This document shows, piece by piece, positions 12,538 to 26,435 of a stretch of 64,000 bases of DNA (its first letter is position 1; every line of letters starts with the position of its first letter). The translations under genes were made by a program, and so were the position numbers. The notes under the pieces were generated by a model that worked only from the letters and a program-made list of their open reading frames with translations, was not told the origin of the DNA and searched no databases. The stretch is from Mixophyes australis (taxonomy: Eukaryota > Chordata > Amphibia > Anura > Limnodynastidae): contig JAVHZZ010000062.1 of the NCBI GenBank assembly GCA_036250195.1, forward strand, positions 310,001 to 374,000, written 5' to 3'.

Positions 12538-14760
12538 TTTCTCATGACATTTCTAACATTGCCCACAATTATCAACTTTCTAAGTCTTTCTGAGCACGAG
12601 AAATCGCGAAATATAGTCATTTCTTCATTGCCGTCCAAAACCAACGCTTTTTTGCATTTCTGTCTCACTTTCTCTTGTAAACAATGATTTACATCAATCC
12701 TTTTACATAATTCTTGTTTCTCATGACATTTCTAACATTGCCCACAATTATCAACTTTCTAAGTCTTTCTGAGCAGGAGAAATCGCAAAACATAGTCATT
12801 TCTTCATTGCCGTCCAAAAACAACGCTTTTTTGCATTTCTGTCTCACTTTCTCTTGTAAACAATGATTTACATCAATCCTTTTACATAATTCTTGTTTCT
12901 CATGACATTTCTAACATTGCCCACAATTATCAACTTTCTAAGTCTTTCTGAGCAGGAGAAATCGCAAAACATAGTCATTTCTTCATTGCCGTCCAAAAAC
13001 AACGCTTTTTTGCATTTCTGTCTCACTTTCTCTTGTAAACAATGATTTACATCAATCCTTTTACATAATTCTTGTTTCTCATGACATTTCTAACATTGCC
13101 CACAATTATCAACTTTCTAAGTCTTTCTGAGCAGGAGAAATCGCAAAACATAGTCATTTCTTCATTGCCGTTTAAAAACAACGCTTTTTTGCATTCCTGT
13201 CTCACTTTCTCTTAGAAACAATGATTTACATCAATCCTTTTACATAATTCTTGTTTCTCATGACATTTCTAACATTGCCCACAATTATCAACTTTCTAAG
13301 TCTTTCTGAGCACGAGAAATCGCGAAATATAGTCATTTCTTCATTGCCGTCCAAAAACAACGCTTTTTTGCATTTCTGTCTCACTTTCTCTTGTAAACAA
13401 TGATTTACATCAATCCTTTTACATAATTCTTGTTTCTCATGACATTTCTAACATTGCCCACAATTATCAACTTTCTAAGTCTTTCTGAGCAGGAGAAATC
13501 GCAAAACATAGTCATTTCTTCATTGCCGTCCAAAAACAACGCTTTTTTGCATTTCTGTCTCACTTTCTCTTGTAAACAATGATTTACATCAATCCTTTTA
13601 CATAATTCTTGTTTCTCATGACATTTCTAACATTGCCCACAATTATCAACTTTCTAAGTCTTTCTGAGCAGGAGAAATCGCAAAACATAGTCATTTCTTC
13701 ATTGCCGTCCAAAAACAACGCTTTTTTTGCATTCCTGTCTCACTTTCTCTTAGAAACAATGATTTACATCAATCCTTTTACATAATTCTTGTTTCTCATG
13801 ACATTTCTAACATTGCCCACAATTATCAACTTTCTAAGTCTTTCTGAGCAGGAGAAATCGCAAAACATAGTCATTTCTTCATTGCCGTCCAAAAACAACG
13901 CTTTTTTGCATTCCTGTCTCACTTTCTCTTAGAAACAATGATTTACATCAATCCTTTTACATAATTCTTGTTTCTCATGACATTTCTAACATTGCCCACA
14001 ATTATCAACTTTCTAAGTCTTTCTGAGCACGAGAAATCGCGAAATATAGTCATTTCTTCATTGCCGTCCAAAAACAACGCTTTTTTGCATTCCTGTCTAA
14101 CTTTCTCTTGTAAACAATGATTTACATCAATCCTTTTACATAATTCTTGTTTCTCATGACATTTCTAACATTGCCCACAATTATCAACTTTCTAAGTCTT
14201 TCTGAGCAGGAGAAATCGCAAAACATAGTCATTTCTTCATTGCCGTCCAAAAACAACGCTTTTTTGCATTTCTGTCTCACTTTCTCTTAGAAACAATGAT
14301 TTACATCAATGCTTTTACATAATTCTTGTTTCTCATGACATTTCTAATATTGCCCACAATTATCAACTTTCTAAGTCTTTCTGAGCAGGAGAAATCGCGA
14401 AACATAGTCATTTCTTCATTGCCGTCCAAAAACAACGCTTTTTTGCATTCCTGTCTCACTTTCTCTTAGAAACAATGATTTACATCAATCCTTTTACATA
14501 ATTCTTGTTTCTCATGACATTTCTAACATTGCCCACAATTATCAACTTTCTAAGTCTTTCTGAGCAGGAGAAATCGCAAAACATAGTCATTTCTTCATTG
14601 CCGTCCAAAAACAACGCTTTTTTGCATTCCTGTCTCACTTTCTCTTAGAAACAATGATTTACATCAATCCTTTTACATAATTCTTGTTTCTCATGACATT
14701 TCTAACATTGCCCACAATTATCAACAACATAGTCATTTCTTCATTGCCGTCCAAAAACAA
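12538..14760 (+). repeat. 14-unit block with truncated monomer, copy 1
   Basis: The block is marked by AAAACCAACG (12641), GCCGTTTAAAAAC (about 13168, which makes a TTTAAA site), a 7-T run (about 13722), CTGTCTAACTTTC (about 14093), ATCAATGCTTTT (about 14307), TCTAATATTG (about 14343), GCGAAACATAG (about 14396) and finally a unit with a 33-bp deletion. All recur 2474 bp downstream, which equals 14 x 179 minus 33 plus 1. Confidence 0.9.
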
Positions 14761-14832
14761 CGCTTTTTTGCATTTCTGTCTCACTTTCTCTTGTAAACAA
14801 TGATTTACATCAATCCTTTTACATAATTCTTG
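14687..14832 (+). repeat. Truncated 146-bp monomer (33-bp internal deletion), copy 1
   Basis: ATTATCAAC is followed directly by AACATAGTC; the 33 bp from TTTCTAAGTC to TCGCAA are missing. The sequence on both sides ends in AAC/AAC-like bases, so 3-bp microhomology may have guided the loss. This and its duplicate at 17161 are the only substantially short units in the window. Confidence 0.95.
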
Positions 14833-15011
14833 TTTCTCATGACATTTCTAACATTGCCCACAATTATCAACTTTCTAAGTCTTTCTGAGCAGGAGAAATC
14901 GCAAAACATAGTCATTTCTTCATTGCCGTCCAAAAACAACGCTTTTTTGCATTCCTGTCTCACTTTCTCTTAGAAACAATGATTTACATCAATCCTTTTA
15001 CATAATTCTTG

Positions 15012-17234
15012 TTTCTCATGACATTTCTAACATTGCCCACAATTATCAACTTTCTAAGTCTTTCTGAGCACGAGAAATCGCGAAATATAGTCATTTCTTC
15101 ATTGCCGTCCAAAACCAACGCTTTTTTGCATTTCTGTCTCACTTTCTCTTGTAAACAATGATTTACATCAATCCTTTTACATAATTCTTGTTTCTCATGA
15201 CATTTCTAACATTGCCCACAATTATCAACTTTCTAAGTCTTTCTGAGCAGGAGAAATCGCAAAACATAGTCATTTCTTCATTGCCGTCCAAAAACAACGC
15301 TTTTTTGCATTTCTGTCTCACTTTCTCTTGTAAACAATGATTTACATCAATCCTTTTACATAATTCTTGTTTCTCATGACATTTCTAACATTGCCCACAA
15401 TTATCAACTTTCTAAGTCTTTCTGAGCAGGAGAAATCGCAAAACATAGTCATTTCTTCATTGCCGTCCAAAAACAACGCTTTTTTGCATTTCTGTCTCAC
15501 TTTCTCTTGTAAACAATGATTTACATCAATCCTTTTACATAATTCTTGTTTCTCATGACATTTCTAACATTGCCCACAATTATCAACTTTCTAAGTCTTT
15601 CTGAGCAGGAGAAATCGCAAAACATAGTCATTTCTTCATTGCCGTTTAAAAACAACGCTTTTTTGCATTCCTGTCTCACTTTCTCTTAGAAACAATGATT
15701 TACATCAATCCTTTTACATAATTCTTGTTTCTCATGACATTTCTAACATTGCCCACAATTATCAACTTTCTAAGTCTTTCTGAGCACGAGAAATCGCGAA
15801 ATATAGTCATTTCTTCATTGCCGTCCAAAAACAACGCTTTTTTGCATTTCTGTCTCACTTTCTCTTGTAAACAATGATTTACATCAATCCTTTTACATAA
15901 TTCTTGTTTCTCATGACATTTCTAACATTGCCCACAATTATCAACTTTCTAAGTCTTTCTGAGCAGGAGAAATCGCAAAACATAGTCATTTCTTCATTGC
16001 CGTCCAAAAACAACGCTTTTTTGCATTTCTGTCTCACTTTCTCTTGTAAACAATGATTTACATCAATCCTTTTACATAATTCTTGTTTCTCATGACATTT
16101 CTAACATTGCCCACAATTATCAACTTTCTAAGTCTTTCTGAGCAGGAGAAATCGCAAAACATAGTCATTTCTTCATTGCCGTCCAAAAACAACGCTTTTT
16201 TTGCATTCCTGTCTCACTTTCTCTTAGAAACAATGATTTACATCAATCCTTTTACATAATTCTTGTTTCTCATGACATTTCTAACATTGCCCACAATTAT
16301 CAACTTTCTAAGTCTTTCTGAGCAGGAGAAATCGCAAAACATAGTCATTTCTTCATTGCCGTCCAAAAACAACGCTTTTTTGCATTCCTGTCTCACTTTC
16401 TCTTAGAAACAATGATTTACATCAATCCTTTTACATAATTCTTGTTTCTCATGACATTTCTAACATTGCCCACAATTATCAACTTTCTAAGTCTTTCTGA
16501 GCACGAGAAATCGCGAAATATAGTCATTTCTTCATTGCCGTCCAAAAACAACGCTTTTTTGCATTCCTGTCTAACTTTCTCTTGTAAACAATGATTTACA
16601 TCAATCCTTTTACATAATTCTTGTTTCTCATGACATTTCTAACATTGCCCACAATTATCAACTTTCTAAGTCTTTCTGAGCAGGAGAAATCGCAAAACAT
16701 AGTCATTTCTTCATTGCCGTCCAAAAACAACGCTTTTTTGCATTTCTGTCTCACTTTCTCTTAGAAACAATGATTTACATCAATGCTTTTACATAATTCT
16801 TGTTTCTCATGACATTTCTAATATTGCCCACAATTATCAACTTTCTAAGTCTTTCTGAGCAGGAGAAATCGCGAAACATAGTCATTTCTTCATTGCCGTC
16901 CAAAAACAACGCTTTTTTGCATTCCTGTCTCACTTTCTCTTAGAAACAATGATTTACATCAATCCTTTTACATAATTCTTGTTTCTCATGACATTTCTAA
17001 CATTGCCCACAATTATCAACTTTCTAAGTCTTTCTGAGCAGGAGAAATCGCAAAACATAGTCATTTCTTCATTGCCGTCCAAAAACAACGCTTTTTTGCA
17101 TTCCTGTCTCACTTTCTCTTAGAAACAATGATTTACATCAATCCTTTTACATAATTCTTGTTTCTCATGACATTTCTAACATTGCCCACAATTATCAACA
17201 ACATAGTCATTTCTTCATTGCCGTCCAAAAACAA
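15012..17234 (+). repeat. 14-unit block with truncated monomer, copy 2 (offset 2474 bp)
   Basis: This repeats the markers of the 12538-14760 block: CCAACG at 15115, GTTTAAAAAC at about 15642, the 7-T run at about 16200, CTAACTTTC at about 16570, ATCAATGC at about 16781, TAATATTG at about 16817 and the deleted unit at 17161. Immediately right of the deletion the copies diverge: copy 1 continues with TTGTAAAC, whereas copy 2 continues with TTAGAAAC and a second ATCAATGC unit. The duplication endpoint therefore lies near the deletion. Confidence 0.9.
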
Positions 17235-17306
17235 CGCTTTTTTGCATTTCTGTCTCACTTTCTCTTAGAAACAATGATTTACATCAATGCTTTTACATAA
17301 TTCTTG
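17161..17306 (+). repeat. Truncated 146-bp monomer, copy 2
   Basis: It has the identical 33-bp deletion (ATTATCAAC joined to AACATAGTC at 17191-17205), found 2474 bp after the first. It most likely arose by block duplication rather than a second deletion, because flanking rare variants are shared on the left. Confidence 0.95.
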
Positions 17307-17664
17307 TTTCTCATGACATTTCTAATATTGCCCACAATTATCAACTTTCTAAGTCTTTCTGAGCAGGAGAAATCGCAAAACATAGTCATTTCTTCATTGC
17401 CGTCCAAAAACAACGCTTTTTTGCATTTCTGTCTCACTTTCTCTTAGAAACAATGATTTACATCAATCCTTTTACATAATTCTTGTTTCTCATGACATTT
17501 CTAACATTGCCCACAATTATCAACTTTCTAAGTCTTTCTGAGCACGAGAAATCGCGAAATATAGTCATTTCTTCATTGCCGTCCAAAAACAACGCTTTTT
17601 TGCATTCCTGTCTCACTTTCTCTTAGAAACAATGATTTACATCAATCCTTTTACATAATTCTTG

Positions 17665-20600
17665 TTTCTCATGACATTTCTAACATTGCCCACAATTATC
17701 AACTTTCTAAGTCTTTCTGAGCACGAGAAATCGCGAAATATAGTCATTTCTTCATTGCCGTCCAAAAACAACGCTTTTTTGCATTTCTGTCTCACTTTCT
17801 CTTGTAAACAATGATTTACATCAATCCTTTTACATAATTCTTGTTTCTCATGACATTTCTAACATTGCCCACAATTATCAACTTTCTAAGTCTTTCTGAG
17901 CAGGAGAAATCGCAAAACATAGTCATTTCTTCATTGCCGTCCAAAAACAACGCTTTTTTGCATTTCTGTCTCACTTTCTCTTGTAAACAATGATTTACAT
18001 CAATCCTTTTACATAATTCTTGTTTCTCAGGACATTTCTAACATTGCCCACAATTATCAACTTTCTAAGTCTTTCTGAGCAGGAGAAATCGCAAAACATA
18101 GTCATTTCTTCATTGCCGTCCAAAAACAACGCTTTTTTGCATTTCTGTCTCACTTTCTCTTGTAAACAATGATTTACATCAATCCTTTTACATAATTCTT
18201 GTTTCTCATGACATTTCTAACATTGCCCACAATTATCAACTTTCTAAGTCTTTCTGAGCAGGAGAAATCGCAAAACATAGTCATTTCTTCATTGCCGTCC
18301 AAAAACAACGCTTTTTTGCATTCCTGTCTCACTTTCTCTTAGAAACAATGATTTACATCAATCCTTTTACATAATTCTTGTTTCTCATGACATTTCTAAC
18401 ATTGCCCACAATTATCAACTTTCTAAGTCTTTCTGAGCACGAGAAATCGCGAAATATAGTCATTTCTTCATTGCCGTCCAAAAACAACGCTTTTTTGCAT
18501 TTCTGTCTCACTTTCTCTTGTAAACAATGATTTACATCAATCCTTTTACATAATTCTTGTTTCTCATGACATTTCTAACATTGCCCACAATTATCAACTT
18601 TCTAAGTCTTTCTGAGCACGAGAAATCGCGAAATATAGTCATTTCTTCATTGCCGTCCAAAAACAACGCTTTTTTGCATTTCTGTCTCACTTTCTCTTGT
18701 AAACAATGATTTACATCAATCCTTTTACATAATTCTTGTTTCTCATGACATTTCTAACATTGCCCACAATTATCAACTTTCTAAGTCTTTCTGAGCAGGA
18801 GAAATCGCAAAACATAGTCATTTCTTCATTGCCGTCCAAAAACAACGCTTTTTTGCATTTCTGTCTCACTTTCTCTTGTAAACAATGATTTACATCAATC
18901 CTTTTACATAATTCTTGTTTCTCATGACATTTCTAACATTGCCCACAATTATCAACTTTCTAAGTCTTTCTGAGCAGGAGAAATCGCAAAACATAGTCAT
19001 TTCTTCATTGCCGTCCAAAAACAACGCTTTTTTGCATTCCTGTCTCACTTTCTCTTAGAAACAATGATTTACATCAATCCTTTTACATAATTCTTGTTTC
19101 TCATGACATTTCTAACATTGCCCACAATTATCAACTTTCTAAGTCTTTCTGAGCAGGAGAAATCGCAAAACATAGTCATTTCTTCATTGCCGTCCAAAAA
19201 CAACGCTTTTTTGCATTCCTGTCTCACTTTCTCTTAGAAACAATGATTTACATCAATCCTTTTACATAATTCTTGTTTCTCATGACATTTCTAACATTGC
19301 CCACAATTATCAACTTTCTAAGTCTTTCTGAGCACGAGAAATCGCGAAATATAGTCATTTCTTCATTGCCGTCCAAAAACAACGCTTTTTTGCATTTCTG
19401 TCTCACTTTCTCTTGTAAACAATGATTTACATCAATCCTTTTACATAATTCTTGTTTCTCATGACATTTCTAACATTGCCCACAATTATCAACTTTCTAA
19501 GTCTTTCTGAGCAGGAGAAATCGCAAAACATAGTCATTTCTTCATTGCCGTCCAAAAACAACGCTTTTTTGCATTCCTGTCTCACTTTCTCTTAGAAACA
19601 ATGATTTACATCAATCCTTTTACATAATTCTTGTTTCTCATGACATTTCTAACATTGCCCACAATTATCAACTTTCTAAGTCTTTCTGAGCAGGAGAAAT
19701 CGCAAAACATAGTCATTTCTTCATTGCCGTCCAAAAACAACGCTTTTTTGCATTCCTGTCTCACTTTCTCTTAGAAACAATGATTTACATCAATCCTTTT
19801 ACATAATTCTTGTTTCTCATGACATTTCTAACATTGCCCACAATTATCAACTTTCTAAGTCTTTCTGAGCAGGAGAAATCGCAAAACATAGTCATTTCTT
19901 CATTGCCGTCCAAAAACAACGCTTTTTTGCATTCCTGTCTCACTTTCTCTTAGAAACAATGATTTACATCAATCCTTTTACATAATTCTTGTTTCTCATG
20001 ACATTTCTAACATTGCCCACAATTATCAACTTTCTAAGTCTTTCTGAGCAGGAGAAATCGCAAAACATAGTCATTTCTTCATTGCCGTCCAAAAACAACG
20101 CTTTTTTGCATTCCTGTCTCACTTTCTCTTAGAAACAATGATTTACATCAATCCTTTTACATAATTCTTGTTTCTCATGACATTTCTAACATTGCCCACA
20201 ATTATCAACTTTCTAAGTCTTTCTGAGCAGGAGAAATCGCAAAACATAGTCATTTCTTCATTGCCGTCCAAAAACAACGCTTTTTTGCATTCCTGTCTCA
20301 CTTTCTCTTAGAAACAATGATTTACATCAATCCTTTTACATAATTCTTGTTTCTCATGACATTTCTAACATTGCCCACAATTATCAACTTTCTAAGTCTT
20401 TCTGAGCAGGAGAAATCGCGAAATATAGTCATTTCTTCTTTGCCGTCCAAAAACAACGCTTTTTTGCATTTCTGTCTCACTTTCTCTTGTAAACAATGAT
20501 TTACATCAATCCTTTTACATAATTCTTGTTTCTCATGACATTTCTAACATTGCCCACAATTATCAACTTTCTAAGTCTTTCTGAGCAGGAGAAATCGCGA

Positions 20601-20886
20601 AATATAGTCATTTCTTCTTTGCCGTCCAAAAACAACGCTTTTTTGCATTTCTGTCTCACTTTCTCTTGTAAACAATGATTTACATCAATCCTTTTACATA
20701 ATTCTTGTTTCTCATGACATTTCTAACATTGCCCACAATTATCAACTTTCTAAGTCTTTCTGAGCACGAGAAATCGCAAAACATAGTCATTTCTTCATTG
20801 CCGTCCAAAAACAACGCTTTTTTGCATTCCTGTCTCACTTTCTCTTAGAAACAATGATTTACATCAATCCTTTTACATAATTCTTG
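17665..20886 (+). repeat. 18-unit higher-order block, copy 1 (3222 bp)
   Basis: Reading unit types in order from 17665 gives B, hybrid, hybrid, A, B, B, hybrid, A, A, B, five A, two CGCGAAATATAG units with the rare CTTCTTTGCC change (20435 and 20614), and an A unit with GAGCACG. The same order occurs at an offset of 5549 bp (31 units). A private TCTCAGGACA change near 18026 is seen only here. Confidence 0.87.
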
Positions 20887-23213
20887 TTTCTCATGACATT
20901 TCTAACATTGCCCACAATTATCAACTTTCTAAGTCTTTCTGAGCACGAGAAATCGCGAAATATAGTCATTTCTTCATTGCCGTCCAAAAACAACGCTTTT
21001 TTGCATTTCTGTCTCACTTTCTCTTGTAAACAATGATTTACATCAATCCTTTTACATAATTCTTGTTTCTCATGACATTTCTAACATTGCCCACAATTAT
21101 CAACTTTCTAAGTCTTTCTGAGCAGGAGAAATCGCAAAACATAGTCATTTCTTCATTGCCGTCCAAAAACAACGCTTTTTTGCATTCCTGTCTCACTTTC
21201 TCTTAGAAACAATGATTTACATCAATCCTTTTACATAATTCTTGTTTCTCATGACATTTCTAACATTGCCCACAATTATCAACTTTCTAAGTCTTTCTGA
21301 GCAGGAGAAATAGCAAAACATAGTCATTTCTTCATTGCCGTCCAAAAACAACGCTTTTTTGCATTCCTGTCTCACTTTCTCTTAGAAACAATGATTTACA
21401 TCAATCCTTTTACATAATTCTTGTTTCTCATGACATTTCTAACATTGCCCACAATTATCAACTTTCTAAGTCTTTCTGAGCAGGAGAAATCGCAAAACAT
21501 AGTCATTTCTTCATTGCCGTCCAAAAACAACGCTTTTTTGCATTCCTGTCTCACTTTCTCTTAGAAACAATGATTTACATCAATCCTTTTACATAATTCT
21601 TGTTTCTCATGACATTTCTAACATTGCCCACAATTATCAACTTTCTAAGTCTTTCTGAGCAGGAGAAATCGCAAAACATAGTCATTTCTTCATTGCCGTC
21701 CAAAAACAACGCTTTTTTGCATTCCTGTCTCACTTTCTCTTAGAAACAATGATTTACATCAATCCTTTTACATAATTCTTGTTTCTCATGACATTTCTAA
21801 CATTGCCCACAATTATCAACTTTCTAAGTCTTTCTGAGCACGAGAAATCGCGAAATATAGTCATTTCTTCATTGCCGTCCAAAAACAACGCTTTTTTGCA
21901 TTTCTGTCTCACTTTCTCTTGTAAACAATGATTTACATCAATCCTTTTACATAATTCTTGTTTCTCATGACATTTCTAACATTGCCCACAATTATCAACT
22001 TTCTAAGTCTTTCTGAGCAGGAGAAATCGCAAAACATAGTCATTTCTTCATTGCCGTCCAAAAACAACGCTTTTTTGCATTCCTGTCTCACTTTCTCTTA
22101 GAAACAATGATTTACATCAATCCTTTTACATAATTCTTGTTTCTCATGACATTTCTAACATTGCCCACAATTATCAACTTTCTAAGTCTTTCTGAGCAGG
22201 AGAAATCGCAAAACATAGTCATTTCTTCATTGCCGTCCAAAAACAACGCTTTTTTGCATTCCTGTCTCACTTTCTCTTAGAAACAATGATTTACATCAAT
22301 CCTTTTACATAATTCTTGTTTCTCATGACATTTCTAACATTGCCCACAATTATCAACTTTCTAAGTCTTTCTGAGCAGGAGAAATCGCAAAACATAGTCA
22401 TTTCTTCATTGCCGTCCAAAAACAACGCTTTTTTGCATTCCTGTCTCACTTTCTCTTAGAAACAATGATTTACATCAATCCTTTTACATAATTCTTGTTT
22501 CTCATGACATTTCTAACATTGCCCACAATTATCAACTTTCTAAGTCTTTCTGAGCAGGAGAAATCGCAAAACATAGTCATTTCTTCATTGCCGTCCAAAA
22601 ACAACGCTTTTTTGCATTCCTGTCTCACTTTCTCTTAGAAACAATGATTTACATCAATCCTTTTACATAATTCTTGTTTCTCATGACATTTCTAACATTG
22701 CCCACAATTATCAACTTTCTAAGTCTTTCTGAGCAGGAGAAATCGCAAAACATAGTCATTTCTTCATTGCCGTCCAAAAACAACGCTTTTTTGCATTCCT
22801 GTCTCACTTTCTCTTAGAAACAATGATTTACATCAATCCTTTTACATAATTCTTGTTTCTCATGACATTTCTAACATTGCCCACAATTATCAACTTTCTA
22901 AGTCTTTCTGAGCAGGAGAAATCGCGAAATATAGTCATTTCTTCTTTGCCGTCCAAAAACAACGCTTTTTTGCATTTCTGTCTCACTTTCTCTTGTAAAC
23001 AATGATTTACATCAATCCTTTTACATAATTCTTGTTTCTCATGACATTTCTAACATTGCCCACAATTATCAACTTTCTAAGTCTTTCTGAGCACGAGAAA
23101 TCGCAAAACATAGTCATTTCTTCATTGCCGTCCAAAAACAACGCTTTTTTGCATTCCTGTCTCACTTTCTCTTAGAAACAATGATTTACATCAATCCTTT
23201 TACATAATTCTTG

Positions 23214-26200
23214 TTTCTCATGACATTTCTAACATTGCCCACAATTATCAACTTTCTAAGTCTTTCTGAGCACGAGAAATCGCGAAATATAGTCATTTCT
23301 TCATTGCCGTCCAAAAACAACGCTTTTTTGCATTTCTGTCTCACTTTCTCTTGTAAACAATGATTTACATCAATCCTTTTACATAATTCTTGTTTCTCAT
23401 GACATTTCTAACATTGCCCACAATTATCAACTTTCTAAGTCTTTCTGAGCAGGAGAAATCGCAAAACATAGTCATTTCTTCATTGCCGTCCAAAAACAAC
23501 GCTTTTTTGCATTTCTGTCTCACTTTCTCTTGTAAACAATGATTTACATCAATCCTTTTACATAATTCTTGTTTCTCATGACATTTCTAACATTGCCCAC
23601 AATTATCAACTTTCTAAGTCTTTCTGAGCAGGAGAAATCGCAAAACATAGTCATTTCTTCATTGCCGTCCAAAAACAACGCTTTTTTGCATTTCTGTCTC
23701 ACTTTCTCTTGTAAACAATGATTTACATCAATCCTTTTACATAATTCTTGTTTCTCATGACATTTCTAACATTGCCCACAATTATCAACTTTCTAAGTCT
23801 TTCTGAGCAGGAGAAATCGCAAAACATAGTCATTTCTTCATTGCCGTCCAAAAACAACGCTTTTTTGCATTCCTGTCTCACTTTCTCTTAGAAACAATGA
23901 TTTACATCAATCCTTTTACATAATTCTTGTTTCTCATGACATTTCTAACATTGCCCACAATTATCAACTTTCTAAGTCTTTCTGAGCACGAGAAATCGCG
24001 AAATATAGTCATTTCTTCATTGCCGTCCAAAAACAACGCTTTTTTGCATTTCTGTCTCACTTTCTCTTGTAAACAATGATTTACATCAATCCTTTTACAT
24101 AATTCTTGTTTCTCATGACATTTCTAACATTGCCCACAATTATCAACTTTCTAAGTCTTTCTGAGCACGAGAAATCGCGAAATATAGTCATTTCTTCATT
24201 GCCGTCCAAAAACAACGCTTTTTTGCATTTCTGTCTCACTTTCTCTTGTAAACAATGATTTACATCAATCCTTTTACATAATTCTTGTTTCTCATGACAT
24301 TTCTAACATTGCCCACAATTATCAACTTTCTAAGTCTTTCTGAGCAGGAGAAATCGCAAAACATAGTCATTTCTTCATTGCCGTCCAAAAACAACGCTTT
24401 TTTGCATTTCTGTCTCACTTTCTCTTGTAAACAATGATTTACATCAATCCTTTTACATAATTCTTGTTTCTCATGACATTTCTAACATTGCCCACAATTA
24501 TCAACTTTCTAAGTCTTTCTGAGCAGGAGAAATCGCAAAACATAGTCATTTCTTCATTGCCGTCCAAAAACAACGCTTTTTTGCATTCCTGTCTCACTTT
24601 CTCTTAGAAACAATGATTTACATCAATCCTTTTACATAATTCTTGTTTCTCATGACATTTCTAACATTGCCCACAATTATCAACTTTCTAAGTCTTTCTG
24701 AGCAGGAGAAATCGCAAAACATAGTCATTTCTTCATTGCCGTCCAAAAACAACGCTTTTTTGCATTCCTGTCTCACTTTCTCTTAGAAACAATGATTTAC
24801 ATCAATCCTTTTACATAATTCTTGTTTCTCATGACATTTCTAACATTGCCCACAATTATCAACTTTCTAAGTCTTTCTGAGCACGAGAAATCGCGAAATA
24901 TAGTCATTTCTTCATTGCCGTCCAAAAACAACGCTTTTTTGCATTTCTGTCTCACTTTCTCTTGTAAACAATGATTTACATCAATCCTTTTACATAATTC
25001 TTGTTTCTCATGACATTTCTAACATTGCCCACAATTATCAACTTTCTAAGTCTTTCTGAGCAGGAGAAATCGCAAAACATAGTCATTTCTTCATTGCCGT
25101 CCAAAAACAACGCTTTTTTGCATTCCTGTCTCACTTTCTCTTAGAAACAATGATTTACATCAATCCTTTTACATAATTCTTGTTTCTCATGACATTTCTA
25201 ACATTGCCCACAATTATCAACTTTCTAAGTCTTTCTGAGCAGGAGAAATCGCAAAACATAGTCATTTCTTCATTGCCGTCCAAAAACAACGCTTTTTTGC
25301 ATTCCTGTCTCACTTTCTCTTAGAAACAATGATTTACATCAATCCTTTTACATAATTCTTGTTTCTCATGACATTTCTAACATTGCCCACAATTATCAAC
25401 TTTCTAAGTCTTTCTGAGCAGGAGAAATCGCAAAACATAGTCATTTCTTCATTGCCGTCCAAAAACAACGCTTTTTTGCATTCCTGTCTCACTTTCTCTT
25501 AGAAACAATGATTTACATCAATCCTTTTACATAATTCTTGTTTCTCATGACATTTCTAACATTGCCCACAATTATCAACTTTCTAAGTCTTTCTGAGCAG
25601 GAGAAATCGCAAAACATAGTCATTTCTTCATTGCCGTCCAAAAACAACGCTTTTTTGCATTCCTGTCTCACTTTCTCTTAGAAACAATGATTTACATCAA
25701 TCCTTTTACATAATTCTTGTTTCTCATGACATTTCTAACATTGCCCACAATTATCAACTTTCTAAGTCTTTCTGAGCAGGAGAAATCGCAAAACATAGTC
25801 ATTTCTTCATTGCCGTCCAAAAACAACGCTTTTTTGCATTCCTGTCTCACTTTCTCTTAGAAACAATGATTTACATCAATCCTTTTACATAATTCTTGTT
25901 TCTCATGACATTTCTAACATTGCCCACAATTATCAACTTTCTAAGTCTTTCTGAGCAGGAGAAATCGCGAAATATAGTCATTTCTTCTTTGCCGTCCAAA
26001 AACAACGCTTTTTTGCATTTCTGTCTCACTTTCTCTTGTAAACAATGATTTACATCAATCCTTTTACATAATTCTTGTTTCTCATGACATTTCTAACATT
26101 GCCCACAATTATCAACTTTCTAAGTCTTTCTGAGCAGGAGAAATCGCGAAATATAGTCATTTCTTCTTTGCCGTCCAAAAACAACGCTTTTTTGCATTTC

Positions 26201-26435
26201 TGTCTCACTTTCTCTTGTAAACAATGATTTACATCAATCCTTTTACATAATTCTTGTTTCTCATGACATTTCTAACATTGCCCACAATTATCAACTTTCT
26301 AAGTCTTTCTGAGCACGAGAAATCGCAAAACATAGTCATTTCTTCATTGCCGTCCAAAAACAACGCTTTTTTGCATTCCTGTCTCACTTTCTCTTAGAAA
26401 CAATGATTTACATCAATCCTTTTACATAATTCTTG
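23214..26435 (+). repeat. 18-unit higher-order block, copy 2 (offset 5549 bp)
   Basis: This repeats the 17665-20886 order of unit types, including the CTTCTTTGCC pair at 25984 and 26163 and the following GAGCACG type A unit. A related single CTTCTTTGCC unit lies between the copies at 22941, 14 units (2506 bp) after the first, with the same preceding B plus five A units. Smaller duplications therefore nest inside the larger one. The copies diverge after 26436. Confidence 0.87.
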
